A stretch of DNA of 64,000 bases, taken from NCBI RefSeq assembly GCF_050947335.1, contig NC_134997.1, forward strand, positions 1,674,001-1,738,000. Direction: 5' to 3'. The notes below the pieces were generated by a model. The model was not told where the DNA came from and searched no databases. It worked only from the letters and a program-made list of their open reading frames with translations. The stretch comes from Megachile rotundata. Taxonomy: Eukaryota > Arthropoda > Insecta > Hymenoptera > Megachilidae. Positions 1 through 16,418 of this stretch are shown piece by piece; position 1 is the stretch's first letter, and every line of letters begins with the position of its first letter. The translations under genes and the position numbers were made by a program.

Positions 1-155
1 CAATCACAATCACACAATCACAATCACACAATCACAATCACACAATCACAATCACACAATCACAATCACACAATCACAATCACACAATCACAATCACACA
101 ATCACAATCACACAATCACAATCACACAATCACAATCACACAATCACAATCACAC
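1..155 (+). repeat. Near-pure consensus run at left edge
   Basis: About eleven consecutive CAATCACAATCACA units without substitution. The window opens inside the run, so it probably continues to the left. It ends where the AAACCC/GATCCC variant module begins. Confidence 0.95.
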
Positions 156-610
156 AATCACACAGTCACAAACCCACAATCACGATCCCACAGTCACGAT
201 CACACAGTTACGATCACACAATCACAATAACACAGTCACACAATCAAAATCACAATCACAATCACACAATCACGATCACACAGTCACAATCACACAGTCA
301 CACAATCACGACCACACAATCACGATCACACAATCACGATCACGCAATCACGATCACACAATCACTATCACACAATCACTATCACACAATCACGATCACA
401 CAATCTCGATCACACAATCACGATCACACAATCACGATCACACAATCACGATCACACAATCGCACAATCACTATCACACAATCACGATCACACAATCACG
501 ATCACACAATCACGATCACACAATCACGATCACACAATCACACAATCACAATCACAATCACACAATAACACAGTCACAATCCCACAATCACTATCACACC
601 ATCACAATCA
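156..610 (+). repeat. Mixed-variant stretch with AAACCC/GATCCC module
   Basis: It begins with an ordered set of variants that recurs about thirty times in the window: CAGTCACAAACCC, then CGATCCCACAGTC, CAGTTACGATC, CAATAACAC and CAATCAAAATC. CGATCAC, CACTATC and CAATCTCGATC units follow. CAATAAC supplies TAA, which ends many of the spurious forward frames. There is no gene here. Confidence 0.9.
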
Positions 611-690
611 CACAATCGCAATCGCACAATCGCGATCGCCCAATCGCGATCGCGCAATCGCGATCGCGCAATCACGATCGCACAATCACG
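611..690 (+). repeat. CpG-rich GCGATCGC cluster 1
   Basis: Successive units carry A to G at positions 6, 8 and 12 together, giving TCGCGATCGC and GCGATCGC palindromes. This is the highest CpG density seen in the array. The same cluster recurs near 16.89, 21.79 and 25.22 kb, each time 60-140 bp before a CAATTACAATGACAC unit. Confidence 0.92.
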
Positions 691-751
691 ATCCCACAAT
701 CACGATCACACAATCACGATCACACAATCACGATCACACAATCACGATCAC

Positions 752-960
752 ACAATTACAATGACACAATCACGATCGCACAATCACGATCGCACAATCA
801 CGATCGCACAATCACGATCGCACAATCACGATCGCACAATCACGATCCCACAATCACGATCACACAATCACAATCACAATCACGATCACACAATCACGAT
901 CACACAATCACGATCACACAATCACGATCGCACAATCACGATCGCACAATCACGATCACA
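752..960 (+). repeat. GATCGCACAATCAC run after an AATGACAC landmark
   Basis: A CAATTACAATGACAC landmark (ATG at 761) is followed by tandem units with A to G at positions 8 and 12. The landmark and run recur with ATG at 2741, 17037, 22009 and 25413. The ATG is a C to G change in ATCAC and opens a frame only because the array lacks stops; it is not evidence of a gene. Confidence 0.92.
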
Positions 961-1960
961 CAATCACAATCACACAATCACAATCACACAATCACAATCA
1001 CACAATCACAATCACAATCACAATCACACAATCACAATCACACAATCACGATCACACAATCACAATCACACAATCACACAGTCACAAACCCACAATCACG
1101 ATCACACAAACACGATCACACAGTCACGATCACACAATCACAATAACACAGTCACACAATCACAATCACAATCACAATCACACAATCACGATCACACAAT
1201 CACGATCACACAGTCACACTCACACAGTCACACAATCACGATCACGCAATCACGATCACGCAATCACGATCACACAATCACTATCACACAATCACTATCA
1301 CACAATCACGCTCACACAATCACGATCACACAATCACGATCACACAATCACGATCACACAATCACGATCACACAATCACAATCACACAATCACAATCACA
1401 CAATCACAATCACACAATCATAATCACACAATCACAATCACACAATCACAATCACAATCACAATCACAATCACAATCACACAATCACAATCACACAATCA
1501 CGATCACACAATCACAATCACACAATCACACAGTCACAAACCCACAATCACGATCACACAAACACGATCACACAGTCACGATCACACAATCACAATAACA
1601 CAGTCACACAATCACAATCACAATCACACAATCACGATCACACAATCACGATCACACAGTCACAATCACACAGTCACACAATCACGATCACACAATCACG
1701 ATCACACAATCACGATCACGCAATCACGATCACACAATCACTATCACACAATCACTATCACACAATCACGATCACACAATCACGATCACACAATCACGAT
1801 CACACAATCACACAATCACTATCACACAATCACGATCACACAATCACGATCACACATTCACGATCTCACAGTCACACTATCACAATCACAATCACACAAT
1901 AACACAGTCACAATCCCACAATCACTATCACACAATCACAATCACACAACCACAATCACA
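961..1960 (+). repeat. Mixed units with two AAACCC/AAACACG modules
   Basis: Two modules of the order CAGTCACAAACCC, CACAAACACGATC, CAATAACAC start near 1,075 and 1,530. Between them lie short runs of the bare hexamer CAATCA without the 8-mer, then CACGATC and CACTATC doublets. Nothing gene-like is present. Confidence 0.88.
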
Positions 1961-2512
1961 CAACCTCAATCACACAATCACAATCCCAAAATCACAACCA
2001 CACAATCACAGTCACACAATCACGATCACACAATCACAATCACACAGTCACACAATCACAATCACACAATCACACAGTCACAATCCCACAATTGCGATCA
2101 CACAATCACGATCACACAATTACGACGACACAATCACGCTCACACAATCACGATCACACAATCACTATCACACAATCACTATCACACAATCACGATCACA
2201 CAATCACGATCACACAATCACAATCACAATCACAATCACACAATCACGATCACACAATCACGATCGCATAATCACGATCACACAATCACACTATCACAAT
2301 CCCACAATCACAATCCCACAATCACAATCACACAATCACAGTCACACAATCACGATCACACAATCACAATCACGCAATCACAATCACACAATCACAATCA
2401 CACAATCACAATCACACAATTACAATCACACAATCACGATCACACAATCACGATCACACAATCACGATCACACAATCACCATCACACAATCACGATCATA
2501 CAACCACAACCA
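1961..2512 (+). repeat. Q module, copy 1 of 12
   Basis: A module of about 550 bp with a fixed order of rare variants: CAACCTCAATC, CCCAAAATCACAACC, CAATTGCGATC (TTG at 2092), CAATTACGACGACAC, CACGCTCAC, CGATCGCATAATC, CACACTATCACAATCCC, then CATACAACCACAACC. The TTG recurs at 3984, 6238, 9880, 12134, 17980, 22926, 26778, 38302, 42866, 48714 and 58186. I recognise no function. The module is the most informative landmark for aligning array segments. Confidence 0.93.
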
Positions 2513-2904
2513 CACAATCACACAGTCACAATCCCACAATCACGATCACACAATCACAACCACACAGTCACAATCACACAATCGCAATCACAATCCCACA
2601 ATCACAATCACACAATCACAGTCACACAATCACAATCACACAACCACAACCACACAATCACACAGTCACAATCCCACAATCACGATCACACAATCACGAC
2701 CACACTATCACGATCACACTATCACGATCACACAATTACAATGACACAATCACGATCGCACAATCACGATCGCACAATCACGATCGCACAATCACGATCG
2801 CACAATCACGATCGCACAATCACGATCCCACAATCACGATCACACAATCACAATCACAATCACGATCACACAATCACGATCACACAATCACGATCACACA
2901 ATCA
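2513..2904 (+). repeat. Linker units and second AATGACAC landmark
   Basis: CAACCACAACC units and CACTATCACGATC units lead into CAATTACAATGACAC with ATG at 2741, followed by the GATCGCACAATCAC run. The preceding GCGATCGC cluster found with the other four landmarks is absent here. Confidence 0.88.
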
Positions 2905-5900
2905 CGATCGCACAATCACGATCGCACAATCACGATCACACAATCACGATCACACAATCACAATCACACAATCACACAGTCACAAACCCACAATCACGAT
3001 CACACAAACACGATCACACAGTCACGATCACACAATCACAATAACACAGTCACACAATCACAATCACAATCACAATCACACAATCACGATCACACAATCA
3101 CGATCACACAGTCACACTCACACAGTCACACAATCACGATCACACAATCACGATCACGCAATCACGATCACACAATCACTATCACACAATCACTATCACA
3201 CAATCACGCTCACACAATCACGATCACACAATCACGATCACACAATCACGATCACACAATCACGATCACACAATCACAATCACACAATCACAATCACACA
3301 ATCACAATCACACAATCATAATCACACAATCACAATCACACAATCACAATCACAATCACAATCACAATCACACAATCACAATCACACAATCACGATCACA
3401 CAATCACAATCACACAATCACACAGTCACAAACCCACAATCACGATCACACAAACACGATCACACAGTCACGATCACACAATCACAATAACACAGTCACA
3501 CAATCACAATCACAATCACACAATCACGATCACACAATCACGATCACACAGTCACAATCACACAGTCACACAATCACGATCACACAATCACGATCACACA
3601 ATCACGATCACGCAATCACGATCACACAATCACTATCACACAATCACTATCACACAATCACGATCACACAATCACGATCACACAATCACGATCACACAAT
3701 CACACAATCACTATCACACAATCACGATCACACAATCACGATCACACATTCACGATCTCACAGTCACACTATCACAATCACAATCACACAATAACACAGT
3801 CACAATCCCACAATCACTATCACACAATCACAATCACACAACCACAATCACACAACCTCAATCACACAATCACAATCCCAAAATCACAACCACACAATCA
3901 CAGTCACACAATCACGATCACACAATCACAATCACACAGTCACACAATCACAATCACACAATCACACAGTCACAATCCCACAATTGCGATCACACAATCA
4001 CGATCACACAATTACGACGACACAATCACGCTCACACAATCACGATCACACAATCACTATCACACAATCACTATCACACAATCACGATCACACAATCACG
4101 ATCACACAATCACAATCACAATCACAATCACACAATCACGATCACACAATCACGATCGCATAATCACGATCACACAATCACACTATCACAATCCCACAAT
4201 CACAATCCCACAATCACAATCACACAATCACAGTCACACAATCACGATCACACAATCACAATCACGCAATCACAATCACACAATCACAATCACACAATCA
4301 CAATCACACAATTACAATCACACAATCACGATCACACAATCACGATCACACAATCACGATCACACAATCACCATCACACAATCACGATCATACAACCACA
4401 ACCACACAATCACACAGTCACAATCCCACAATTACGATCACACAATCACAACCACACAGTCACAATCACACAATCGCAATCACAATCCCACAATCACAAT
4501 CACACAATCACAGTCACACAATCACAATCACACAACCACAACCACACAGTCACACAGTCACAATCCCACAATCACGATCACACAATCACGACCACACTAT
4601 CACGATCACACTATCACAGTCACACAATCACAATCACACAGTCACACAATCACAATCACAGTCACAATCACAATCACAATCACACAATCACAGTCACGAT
4701 CACACAATCACAGTCACACAATCACAATCACACAGTCACACAATCATAATCACAATCACAATCACAATCACAGTCACACAATCACAATCACACAGTCACA
4801 CAGTCATAATCACAATCACAATCACAATCACAATCACACAATCACAGTCACGATCACACAATCACAATCACACAATCACACAGTCACAAACCCACAATCA
4901 CGATCCCACAGTCACGATCACACAGTTACGATCACACAATCACAATAACACAGTCACACAATCAAAATCACAATCACAATCACACAATCACGATCACACA
5001 ATCACGATCACACAGTCACAATCACACAGTCACACAATCACGACCACACAATCACGATCACACAATCACGATCACGCAATCACGATCACACAATCACTAT
5101 CACACAATCACTATCACACAATCACGATCACACAATCTCGATCACACAATCACGATCACACAATCACGATCACACAATCGCACAATCACTATCACACAAT
5201 CACGATCACACAATCACGATCACACAATCACGATCACACAATCACGATCACACAAACACGATCACACAGTCACGATCACACAATCACAATAACACAGTCA
5301 CACAATCACAATCACAATCACAATCACACAATCACGATCACACAATCACGATCACACAGTCACACTCACACAGTCACACAATCACGATCACACAATCACG
5401 ATCACGCAATCACGATCACACAATCACTATCACACAATCACTATCACACAATCACGCTCACACAATCACGATCACACAATCACGATCACACAATCACGAT
5501 CACACAATCACGATCACACAATCACAATCACACAATCACAATCACACAATCACAATCACACAATCATAATCACACAATCACAATCACACAATCACAATCA
5601 CAATCACAATCACAATCACAATCACACAATCACAATCACACAATCACGATCACACAATCACAATCACACAATCACACCGTCACAAACCCACAATCACGAT
5701 CACACAAACACGATCACACAGTCACGATCACACAATCACAATAACACAGTCACACAATCACAATCACAATCACACAATCACGATCACACAATCACGATCA
5801 CACAGTCACAATCACACAGTCACACAATCACGATCACACAATCACGATCACACAATCACGATCACGCAATCACGATCACACAATCACTATCACACAATCA

Positions 5901-8800
5901 CTATCACACAATCACGATCACACAATCACGATCACACAATCACGATCACACAATCACACAATCACTATCACACAATCACGATCACACAATCACGATCACA
6001 CATTCACGATCTCACAGTCACACTATCACAATCACAATCACACAATAACACAGTCACAATCCCACAATCACTATCACACAATCACAATCACACAACCACA
6101 ATCACACAACCTCAATCACACAATCACAATCCCAAAATCACAACCACACAATCACAGTCACACAATCACGATCACACAATCACAATCACACAGTCACACA
6201 ATCACAATCACACAATCACACAGTCACAATCCCACAATTGCGATCACACAATCACGATCACACAATTACGACGACACAATCACGCTCACACAATCACGAT
6301 CACACAATCACTATCACACAATCACTATCACACAATCACGATCACACAATCACGATCACACAATCACAATCACAATCACAATCACACAATCACGATCACA
6401 CAATCACGATCGCATAATCACGATCACACAATCACACTATCACAATCCCACAATCACAATCCCACAATCACAATCACACAATCACAGTCACACAATCACG
6501 ATCACACAATCACAATCACGCAATCACAATCACACAATCACAATCACACAATCACAATCACACAATTACAATCACACAATCACGATCACACAATCACGAT
6601 CACACAATCACGATCACACAATCACCATCACACAATCACGATCATACAACCACAACCACACAATCACACAGTCACAATCCCACAATCACGATCACACAAT
6701 CACAACCACACAGTCACAATCACACAATCGCAATCACAATCCCACAATCACAATCACACAATCACAGTCACACAATCACAATCACACAATCACAATCACA
6801 CAACCACAACCACACAATCACACAGTCACAATCCCACAATCACGATCACACAATCACGACCACACTATCACGATCACACTATCACAGTCACACAATCACA
6901 ATCACACAGTCACACAATCACAATCACAGTCACAATCACAATCACAATCACACAATCACAGTCACGATCACACAATCACAGTCACACAATCACAATCACA
7001 CAGTCACACAATCATAATCACAATCACAATCACAATCACAGTCACACAATCACAATCACACAGTCACACAGTCATAATCACAATCACAATCACAATCACA
7101 ATCACACAATCACAGTCACGATCACACAATCACAATCACACAATCACAATCCCACAATCACGATCACACAATCACGATCACACAGTCACGATCACACAAT
7201 CACGATTACATAATCACGATCACACAATCACAGTCACACAATCACAATCACACAATCACACAATCACGATCACACAATCACGATCACACAATCACGATTA
7301 CACAATCACGATCACACAATCACGATCACACAATCACAGTCACACAATCACAATCACACAATCACACAATCACGATCACACAATCACGATCGCACAATCA
7401 CGATCACACAATCACGATCACACAATCACGATCACACAATCACAATCACACAGTCACAATCCCACAATCACGATCCCACAGTCACGATCACACAGTTACG
7501 ATCACACAATCACAATAACACAGTCACACAATCAAAATCACAATCACAATCACACAATCACGATCACACAATCACAATCACACAATCACACCGTCACAAA
7601 CCCACAATCACGATCACACAAACACGATCACACAGTCACGATCACACAATCACAATAACACAGTCACACAATCACAATCACAATCACACAATCACGATCA
7701 CACAATCACGATCACACAGTCACAATCACACAGTCACACAATCACGATCACACAATCACGATCACACAATCACGATCACGCAATCACGATCACACAATCA
7801 CTATCACACAATCACTATCACACAATCACGATCACACAATCACGATCACGCAATCACGATCACACAATCACTATCACACAATCACTATCACACAATCACG
7901 ATCACACAATCACGATCACACAATCACGATCGCATAATCACGATCACACAATCACACTATCACAATCCCACAATCACAATCCCACAATCACAATCACACA
8001 ATCACAGTCACACAATCACGATCACACAATCACAATCACGCAATCACAATCACACAATCACAATCACACAATCACAATCACACAATTACAATCACACAAT
8101 CACGATCACACAATCACGATCACACAATCACGATCACACAATCACCATCACACAATCACGATCATACAACCACAACCACACAATCACACAGTCACAATCC
8201 CACAATCACGATCACACAATCACAACCACACAGTCACAATCACACAATCGCAATCACAATCCCACAATCACAATCACACAATCACAGTCACACAATCACA
8301 ATCACACAATCACAATCACACAACCACAACCACACAATCACACAGTCACAATCCCACAATCACGATCACACAATCACGACCACACTATCACGATCACACT
8401 ATCACAGTCACACAATCACAATCACACAGTCACACAATCACAATCACAGTCACAATCACAATCACAATCACACAATCACAGTCACGATCACACAATCACA
8501 GTCACACAATCACAATCACACAGTCACACAATCATAATCACAATCACAATCACAATCACAGTCACACAATCACAATCACACAGTCACACAGTCATAATCA
8601 CAATCACAATCACAATCACAATCACACAATCACAGTCACGATCACACAATCACAATCACACAATCACAATCCCACAATCACGATCACACAATCACGATCA
8701 CACAGTCACGATCACACAATCACGATTACATAATCACGATCACACAATCACAGTCACACAATCACAATCACACAATCACACAATCACGATCACACAATCA
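2905..8800 (+). repeat. 5,896-bp higher-order repeat, copy A
   Basis: Landmarks here recur 5,896 bp downstream: CGATCGC (2905 and 8801), TTGCGATC (3984 and 9880; 6238 and 12134), ACACCGTC (CCGT at 7591 and 13487) and GATTACATAATC (8724 and 14620). The block holds two Q modules 2,254 bp apart (3853-4402 and 6107-6656) and three CAGTCATAATC hexamer modules ending near 4,845, 7,110 and 8,640. Copies A and B differ at 4549 (G, against A at 10445), 5867 (C, against T at 11763) and 7531 (A, against G at 13427). I saw no other difference at the landmarks checked. Confidence 0.93.
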
Positions 8801-11800
8801 CGATCGCACAATCACGATCGCACAATCACGATCACACAATCACGATCACACAATCACAATCACACAATCACACAGTCACAAACCCACAATCACGATCACA
8901 CAAACACGATCACACAGTCACGATCACACAATCACAATAACACAGTCACACAATCACAATCACAATCACAATCACACAATCACGATCACACAATCACGAT
9001 CACACAGTCACACTCACACAGTCACACAATCACGATCACACAATCACGATCACGCAATCACGATCACACAATCACTATCACACAATCACTATCACACAAT
9101 CACGCTCACACAATCACGATCACACAATCACGATCACACAATCACGATCACACAATCACGATCACACAATCACAATCACACAATCACAATCACACAATCA
9201 CAATCACACAATCATAATCACACAATCACAATCACACAATCACAATCACAATCACAATCACAATCACACAATCACAATCACACAATCACGATCACACAAT
9301 CACAATCACACAATCACACAGTCACAAACCCACAATCACGATCACACAAACACGATCACACAGTCACGATCACACAATCACAATAACACAGTCACACAAT
9401 CACAATCACAATCACACAATCACGATCACACAATCACGATCACACAGTCACAATCACACAGTCACACAATCACGATCACACAATCACGATCACACAATCA
9501 CGATCACGCAATCACGATCACACAATCACTATCACACAATCACTATCACACAATCACGATCACACAATCACGATCACACAATCACGATCACACAATCACA
9601 CAATCACTATCACACAATCACGATCACACAATCACGATCACACATTCACGATCTCACAGTCACACTATCACAATCACAATCACACAATAACACAGTCACA
9701 ATCCCACAATCACTATCACACAATCACAATCACACAACCACAATCACACAACCTCAATCACACAATCACAATCCCAAAATCACAACCACACAATCACAGT
9801 CACACAATCACGATCACACAATCACAATCACACAGTCACACAATCACAATCACACAATCACACAGTCACAATCCCACAATTGCGATCACACAATCACGAT
9901 CACACAATTACGACGACACAATCACGCTCACACAATCACGATCACACAATCACTATCACACAATCACTATCACACAATCACGATCACACAATCACGATCA
10001 CACAATCACAATCACAATCACAATCACACAATCACGATCACACAATCACGATCGCATAATCACGATCACACAATCACACTATCACAATCCCACAATCACA
10101 ATCCCACAATCACAATCACACAATCACAGTCACACAATCACGATCACACAATCACAATCACGCAATCACAATCACACAATCACAATCACACAATCACAAT
10201 CACACAATTACAATCACACAATCACGATCACACAATCACGATCACACAATCACGATCACACAATCACCATCACACAATCACGATCATACAACCACAACCA
10301 CACAATCACACAGTCACAATCCCACAATTACGATCACACAATCACAACCACACAGTCACAATCACACAATCGCAATCACAATCCCACAATCACAATCACA
10401 CAATCACAGTCACACAATCACAATCACACAACCACAACCACACAATCACACAGTCACAATCCCACAATCACGATCACACAATCACGACCACACTATCACG
10501 ATCACACTATCACAGTCACACAATCACAATCACACAGTCACACAATCACAATCACAGTCACAATCACAATCACAATCACACAATCACAGTCACGATCACA
10601 CAATCACAGTCACACAATCACAATCACACAGTCACACAATCATAATCACAATCACAATCACAATCACAGTCACACAATCACAATCACACAGTCACACAGT
10701 CATAATCACAATCACAATCACAATCACAATCACACAATCACAGTCACGATCACACAATCACAATCACACAATCACACAGTCACAAACCCACAATCACGAT
10801 CCCACAGTCACGATCACACAGTTACGATCACACAATCACAATAACACAGTCACACAATCAAAATCACAATCACAATCACACAATCACGATCACACAATCA
10901 CGATCACACAGTCACAATCACACAGTCACACAATCACGACCACACAATCACGATCACACAATCACGATCACGCAATCACGATCACACAATCACTATCACA
11001 CAATCACTATCACACAATCACGATCACACAATCTCGATCACACAATCACGATCACACAATCACGATCACACAATCGCACAATCACTATCACACAATCACG
11101 ATCACACAATCACGATCACACAATCACGATCACACAATCACGATCACACAAACACGATCACACAGTCACGATCACACAATCACAATAACACAGTCACACA
11201 ATCACAATCACAATCACAATCACACAATCACGATCACACAATCACGATCACACAGTCACACTCACACAGTCACACAATCACGATCACACAATCACGATCA
11301 CGCAATCACGATCACACAATCACTATCACACAATCACTATCACACAATCACGCTCACACAATCACGATCACACAATCACGATCACACAATCACGATCACA
11401 CAATCACGATCACACAATCACAATCACACAATCACAATCACACAATCACAATCACACAATCATAATCACACAATCACAATCACACAATCACAATCACAAT
11501 CACAATCACAATCACAATCACACAATCACAATCACACAATCACGATCACACAATCACAATCACACAATCACACCGTCACAAACCCACAATCACGATCACA
11601 CAAACACGATCACACAGTCACGATCACACAATCACAATAACACAGTCACACAATCACAATCACAATCACACAATCACGATCACACAATCACGATCACACA
11701 GTCACAATCACACAGTCACACAATCACGATCACACAATCACGATCACACAATCACGATCACGTAATCACGATCACACAATCACTATCACACAATCACTAT

Positions 11801-14696
11801 CACACAATCACGATCACACAATCACGATCACACAATCACGATCACACAATCACACAATCACTATCACACAATCACGATCACACAATCACGATCACACATT
11901 CACGATCTCACAGTCACACTATCACAATCACAATCACACAATAACACAGTCACAATCCCACAATCACTATCACACAATCACAATCACACAACCACAATCA
12001 CACAACCTCAATCACACAATCACAATCCCAAAATCACAACCACACAATCACAGTCACACAATCACGATCACACAATCACAATCACACAGTCACACAATCA
12101 CAATCACACAATCACACAGTCACAATCCCACAATTGCGATCACACAATCACGATCACACAATTACGACGACACAATCACGCTCACACAATCACGATCACA
12201 CAATCACTATCACACAATCACTATCACACAATCACGATCACACAATCACGATCACACAATCACAATCACAATCACAATCACACAATCACGATCACACAAT
12301 CACGATCGCATAATCACGATCACACAATCACACTATCACAATCCCACAATCACAATCCCACAATCACAATCACACAATCACAGTCACACAATCACGATCA
12401 CACAATCACAATCACGCAATCACAATCACACAATCACAATCACACAATCACAATCACACAATTACAATCACACAATCACGATCACACAATCACGATCACA
12501 CAATCACGATCACACAATCACCATCACACAATCACGATCATACAACCACAACCACACAATCACACAGTCACAATCCCACAATCACGATCACACAATCACA
12601 ACCACACAGTCACAATCACACAATCGCAATCACAATCCCACAATCACAATCACACAATCACAGTCACACAATCACAATCACACAATCACAATCACACAAC
12701 CACAACCACACAATCACACAGTCACAATCCCACAATCACGATCACACAATCACGACCACACTATCACGATCACACTATCACAGTCACACAATCACAATCA
12801 CACAGTCACACAATCACAATCACAGTCACAATCACAATCACAATCACACAATCACAGTCACGATCACACAATCACAGTCACACAATCACAATCACACAGT
12901 CACACAATCATAATCACAATCACAATCACAATCACAGTCACACAATCACAATCACACAGTCACACAGTCATAATCACAATCACAATCACAATCACAATCA
13001 CACAATCACAGTCACGATCACACAATCACAATCACACAATCACAATCCCACAATCACGATCACACAATCACGATCACACAGTCACGATCACACAATCACG
13101 ATTACATAATCACGATCACACAATCACAGTCACACAATCACAATCACACAATCACACAATCACGATCACACAATCACGATCACACAATCACGATTACACA
13201 ATCACGATCACACAATCACGATCACACAATCACAGTCACACAATCACAATCACACAATCACACAATCACGATCACACAATCACGATCGCACAATCACGAT
13301 CACACAATCACGATCACACAATCACGATCACACAATCACAATCACACAGTCACAATCCCACAATCACGATCCCACAGTCACGATCACACAGTTACGATCA
13401 CACAATCACAATAACACAGTCACACAGTCAAAATCACAATCACAATCACACAATCACGATCACACAATCACAATCACACAATCACACCGTCACAAACCCA
13501 CAATCACGATCACACAAACACGATCACACAGTCACGATCACACAATCACAATAACACAGTCACACAATCACAATCACAATCACACAATCACGATCACACA
13601 ATCACGATCACACAGTCACAATCACACAGTCACACAATCACGATCACACAATCACGATCACACAATCACGATCACGCAATCACGATCACACAATCACTAT
13701 CACACAATCACTATCACACAATCACGATCACACAATCACGATCACGCAATCACGATCACACAATCACTATCACACAATCACTATCACACAATCACGATCA
13801 CACAATCACGATCACACAATCACGATCGCATAATCACGATCACACAATCACACTATCACAATCCCACAATCACAATCCCACAATCACAATCACACAATCA
13901 CAGTCACACAATCACGATCACACAATCACAATCACGCAATCACAATCACACAATCACAATCACACAATCACAATCACACAATTACAATCACACAATCACG
14001 ATCACACAATCACGATCACACAATCACGATCACACAATCACCATCACACAATCACGATCATACAACCACAACCACACAATCACACAGTCACAATCCCACA
14101 ATCACGATCACACAATCACAACCACACAGTCACAATCACACAATCGCAATCACAATCCCACAATCACAATCACACAATCACAGTCACACAATCACAATCA
14201 CACAATCACAATCACACAACCACAACCACACAATCACACAGTCACAATCCCACAATCACGATCACACAATCACGACCACACTATCACGATCACACTATCA
14301 CAGTCACACAATCACAATCACACAGTCACACAATCACAATCACAGTCACAATCACAATCACAATCACACAATCACAGTCACGATCACACAATCACAGTCA
14401 CACAATCACAATCACACAGTCACACAATCATAATCACAATCACAATCACAATCACAGTCACACAATCACAATCACACAGTCACACAGTCATAATCACAAT
14501 CACAATCACAATCACAATCACACAATCACAGTCACGATCACACAATCACAATCACACAATCACAATCCCACAATCACGATCACACAATCACGATCACACA
14601 GTCACGATCACACAATCACGATTACATAATCACGATCACACAATCACAGTCACACAATCACAATCACACAATCACACAATCACGATCACACAATCA
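8801..14696 (+). repeat. 5,896-bp higher-order repeat, copy B
   Basis: Direct tandem copy of the preceding block, directly abutting it. Its Q modules lie at 9749-10298 and 12003-12552. The A/B junction falls in CGATCGCACAATCACGATC units. Right of 14,696 the sequence continues with CGATTACACAATC where copy A's right neighbour has CGATCGC, so a third full copy does not follow. The near-identity suggests a recent duplication, or an assembly expansion that needs read support. Confidence 0.93.
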
Positions 14697-15326
14697 CGAT
14701 CACACAATCACGATTACACAATCACGATCACACAATCACGATCACACAATCACAGTCACACAATCACAATCACACAATCACACAATCACGATCACACAAT
14801 CACGATCGCACAATCACGATCACACAATCACGATCACACAATCACGATCACACAATCACAATCACACAGTCACAATCCCACAATCACGATCCCACAGTCA
14901 CGATCACACAGTTACGATCACACAATCACAATAACACAGTCACACAATCAAAATCACAATCACAATCACACAATCACGATCACACAATCACGATCACACA
15001 GTCACAATCACACAGTCACACAATCACGACCACACAATCACGATCACACAATCACGATCACACAATCACGATCACACAATCACGATCACACAATCACGAT
15101 CACACAATCACGATCACACAATCACGATCACACAATCACGATCACACAATCACGATCACACAATCACGATCACACAAACACGATCACACAGTCACGATCA
15201 CACAATCACAATAACACAGTCACACAATCACAATCACAATCACAATCACACAATCACGATCACACAATCACGATCACTCAATCACGATCACACAATCACA
15301 ATCCCACAATCACGATCACACAATCA
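14697..15326 (+). repeat. Mixed units dominated by CACGATCACA
   Basis: An AAACCC-less GATCCC module (about 14,875-14,960) is followed by a long uniform run of CAATCACGATCACA (about 15,040-15,170), then an AAACACG/AATAAC module. No gene-like content. Confidence 0.85.
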
Positions 15327-15726
15327 CGACCACACAGTCACAATCACACAATCGCAATCACACAATCGCAATCACACAATCGCAATCACACAATCGCAAT
15401 CACACAATCACAATCACACAACCACAATCACACAATCACAATCACACAATCACAATCACACAATCACACAGTCACAAACACACAATCACGATCCCACAGT
15501 CACGATCACACAGTTACGATCACACAATCACAATAACACAGTCACACAATCAAAATCACAATCACAATCACACAATCACGATCACACAATCACGATCACA
15601 CAGTCACAATCACACAGTCACACAATCACGACCACACAATCACGATCACACAATCACGATCACGCAATCACGATCACACAATCACTATCACACAATCACT
15701 ATCACACAATCACGATCACACAATCA
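15327..15726 (+). repeat. 400-bp local tandem duplication, copy 1
   Basis: It starts at CGACCACACAGTC, runs through four CAATCGCAATCACA units (from 15,351) and a GATCCC module. The same order restarts exactly 400 bp later (CGACCAC at 15727). Copy 1 has CAAACACAC at 15,480 where copy 2 has CAAACCCAC at 15,880. Confidence 0.85.
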
Positions 15727-16214
15727 CGACCACACAGTCACAATCACACAATCGCAATCACACAATCGCAATCACACAATCGCAATCACACAATCGCAAT
15801 CACACAATCACAATCACACAACCACAATCACACAATCACAATCACACAATCACAATCACACAATCACACAGTCACAAACCCACAATCACGATCCCACAGT
15901 CACGATCACACAGTTACGATCACACAATCACACAGTCACAATCTCACAATCACGATCACACAATCACCATCACACAATCACGATCGCACAATCACGATCA
16001 CACAATCACACAATCACAATTCCACAATCACAATCACACAATCACAATCACACAATCACGATCACACAATCACGATCACACAATCACGATCACACAATCA
16101 CGATCACTCAATCACGATCACACAATCACGATCACACAATCACGATCACACAATCACGATCACACAATCACGATCACACAATCACGATCACACTATCACG
16201 ATCACACAATCACG
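15727..16214 (+). repeat. 400-bp local duplication copy 2 and following CACGATC run
   Basis: It repeats the start of the preceding block, then diverges after GATCCC into CAATCTCACAATC, CAATTCCACAATC and a run of CACGATCACA units with single CACTCAATC and CACTATC variants. Confidence 0.82.
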
Positions 16215-16418
16215 ATCACACAATCACAATCACACAATCACAATCACACAATCACAATCACACAATCACAATCACACAATCACAATCACACAATCACAAT
16301 CACACAATCACAATCACACAATCACAATCACACAATCACAATCACACAATCACAATCACACAATCACAATCACACAATCACAATCACACAATCACAATCA
16401 CACAATCACAATCACACA
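16215..16418 (+). repeat. Pure consensus run
   Basis: About fourteen uninterrupted CAATCACAATCACA units, bounded on the left by CACGATC units and on the right by the AAACCC module. Confidence 0.92.

Noticed and set aside
611..690. HIP1-like GCGATCGC palindromes suggesting a cyanobacterial source
   Set aside because: They arise from A to G at positions 6, 8 and 12 of the same unit and are clustered in the array, not spread through genes.
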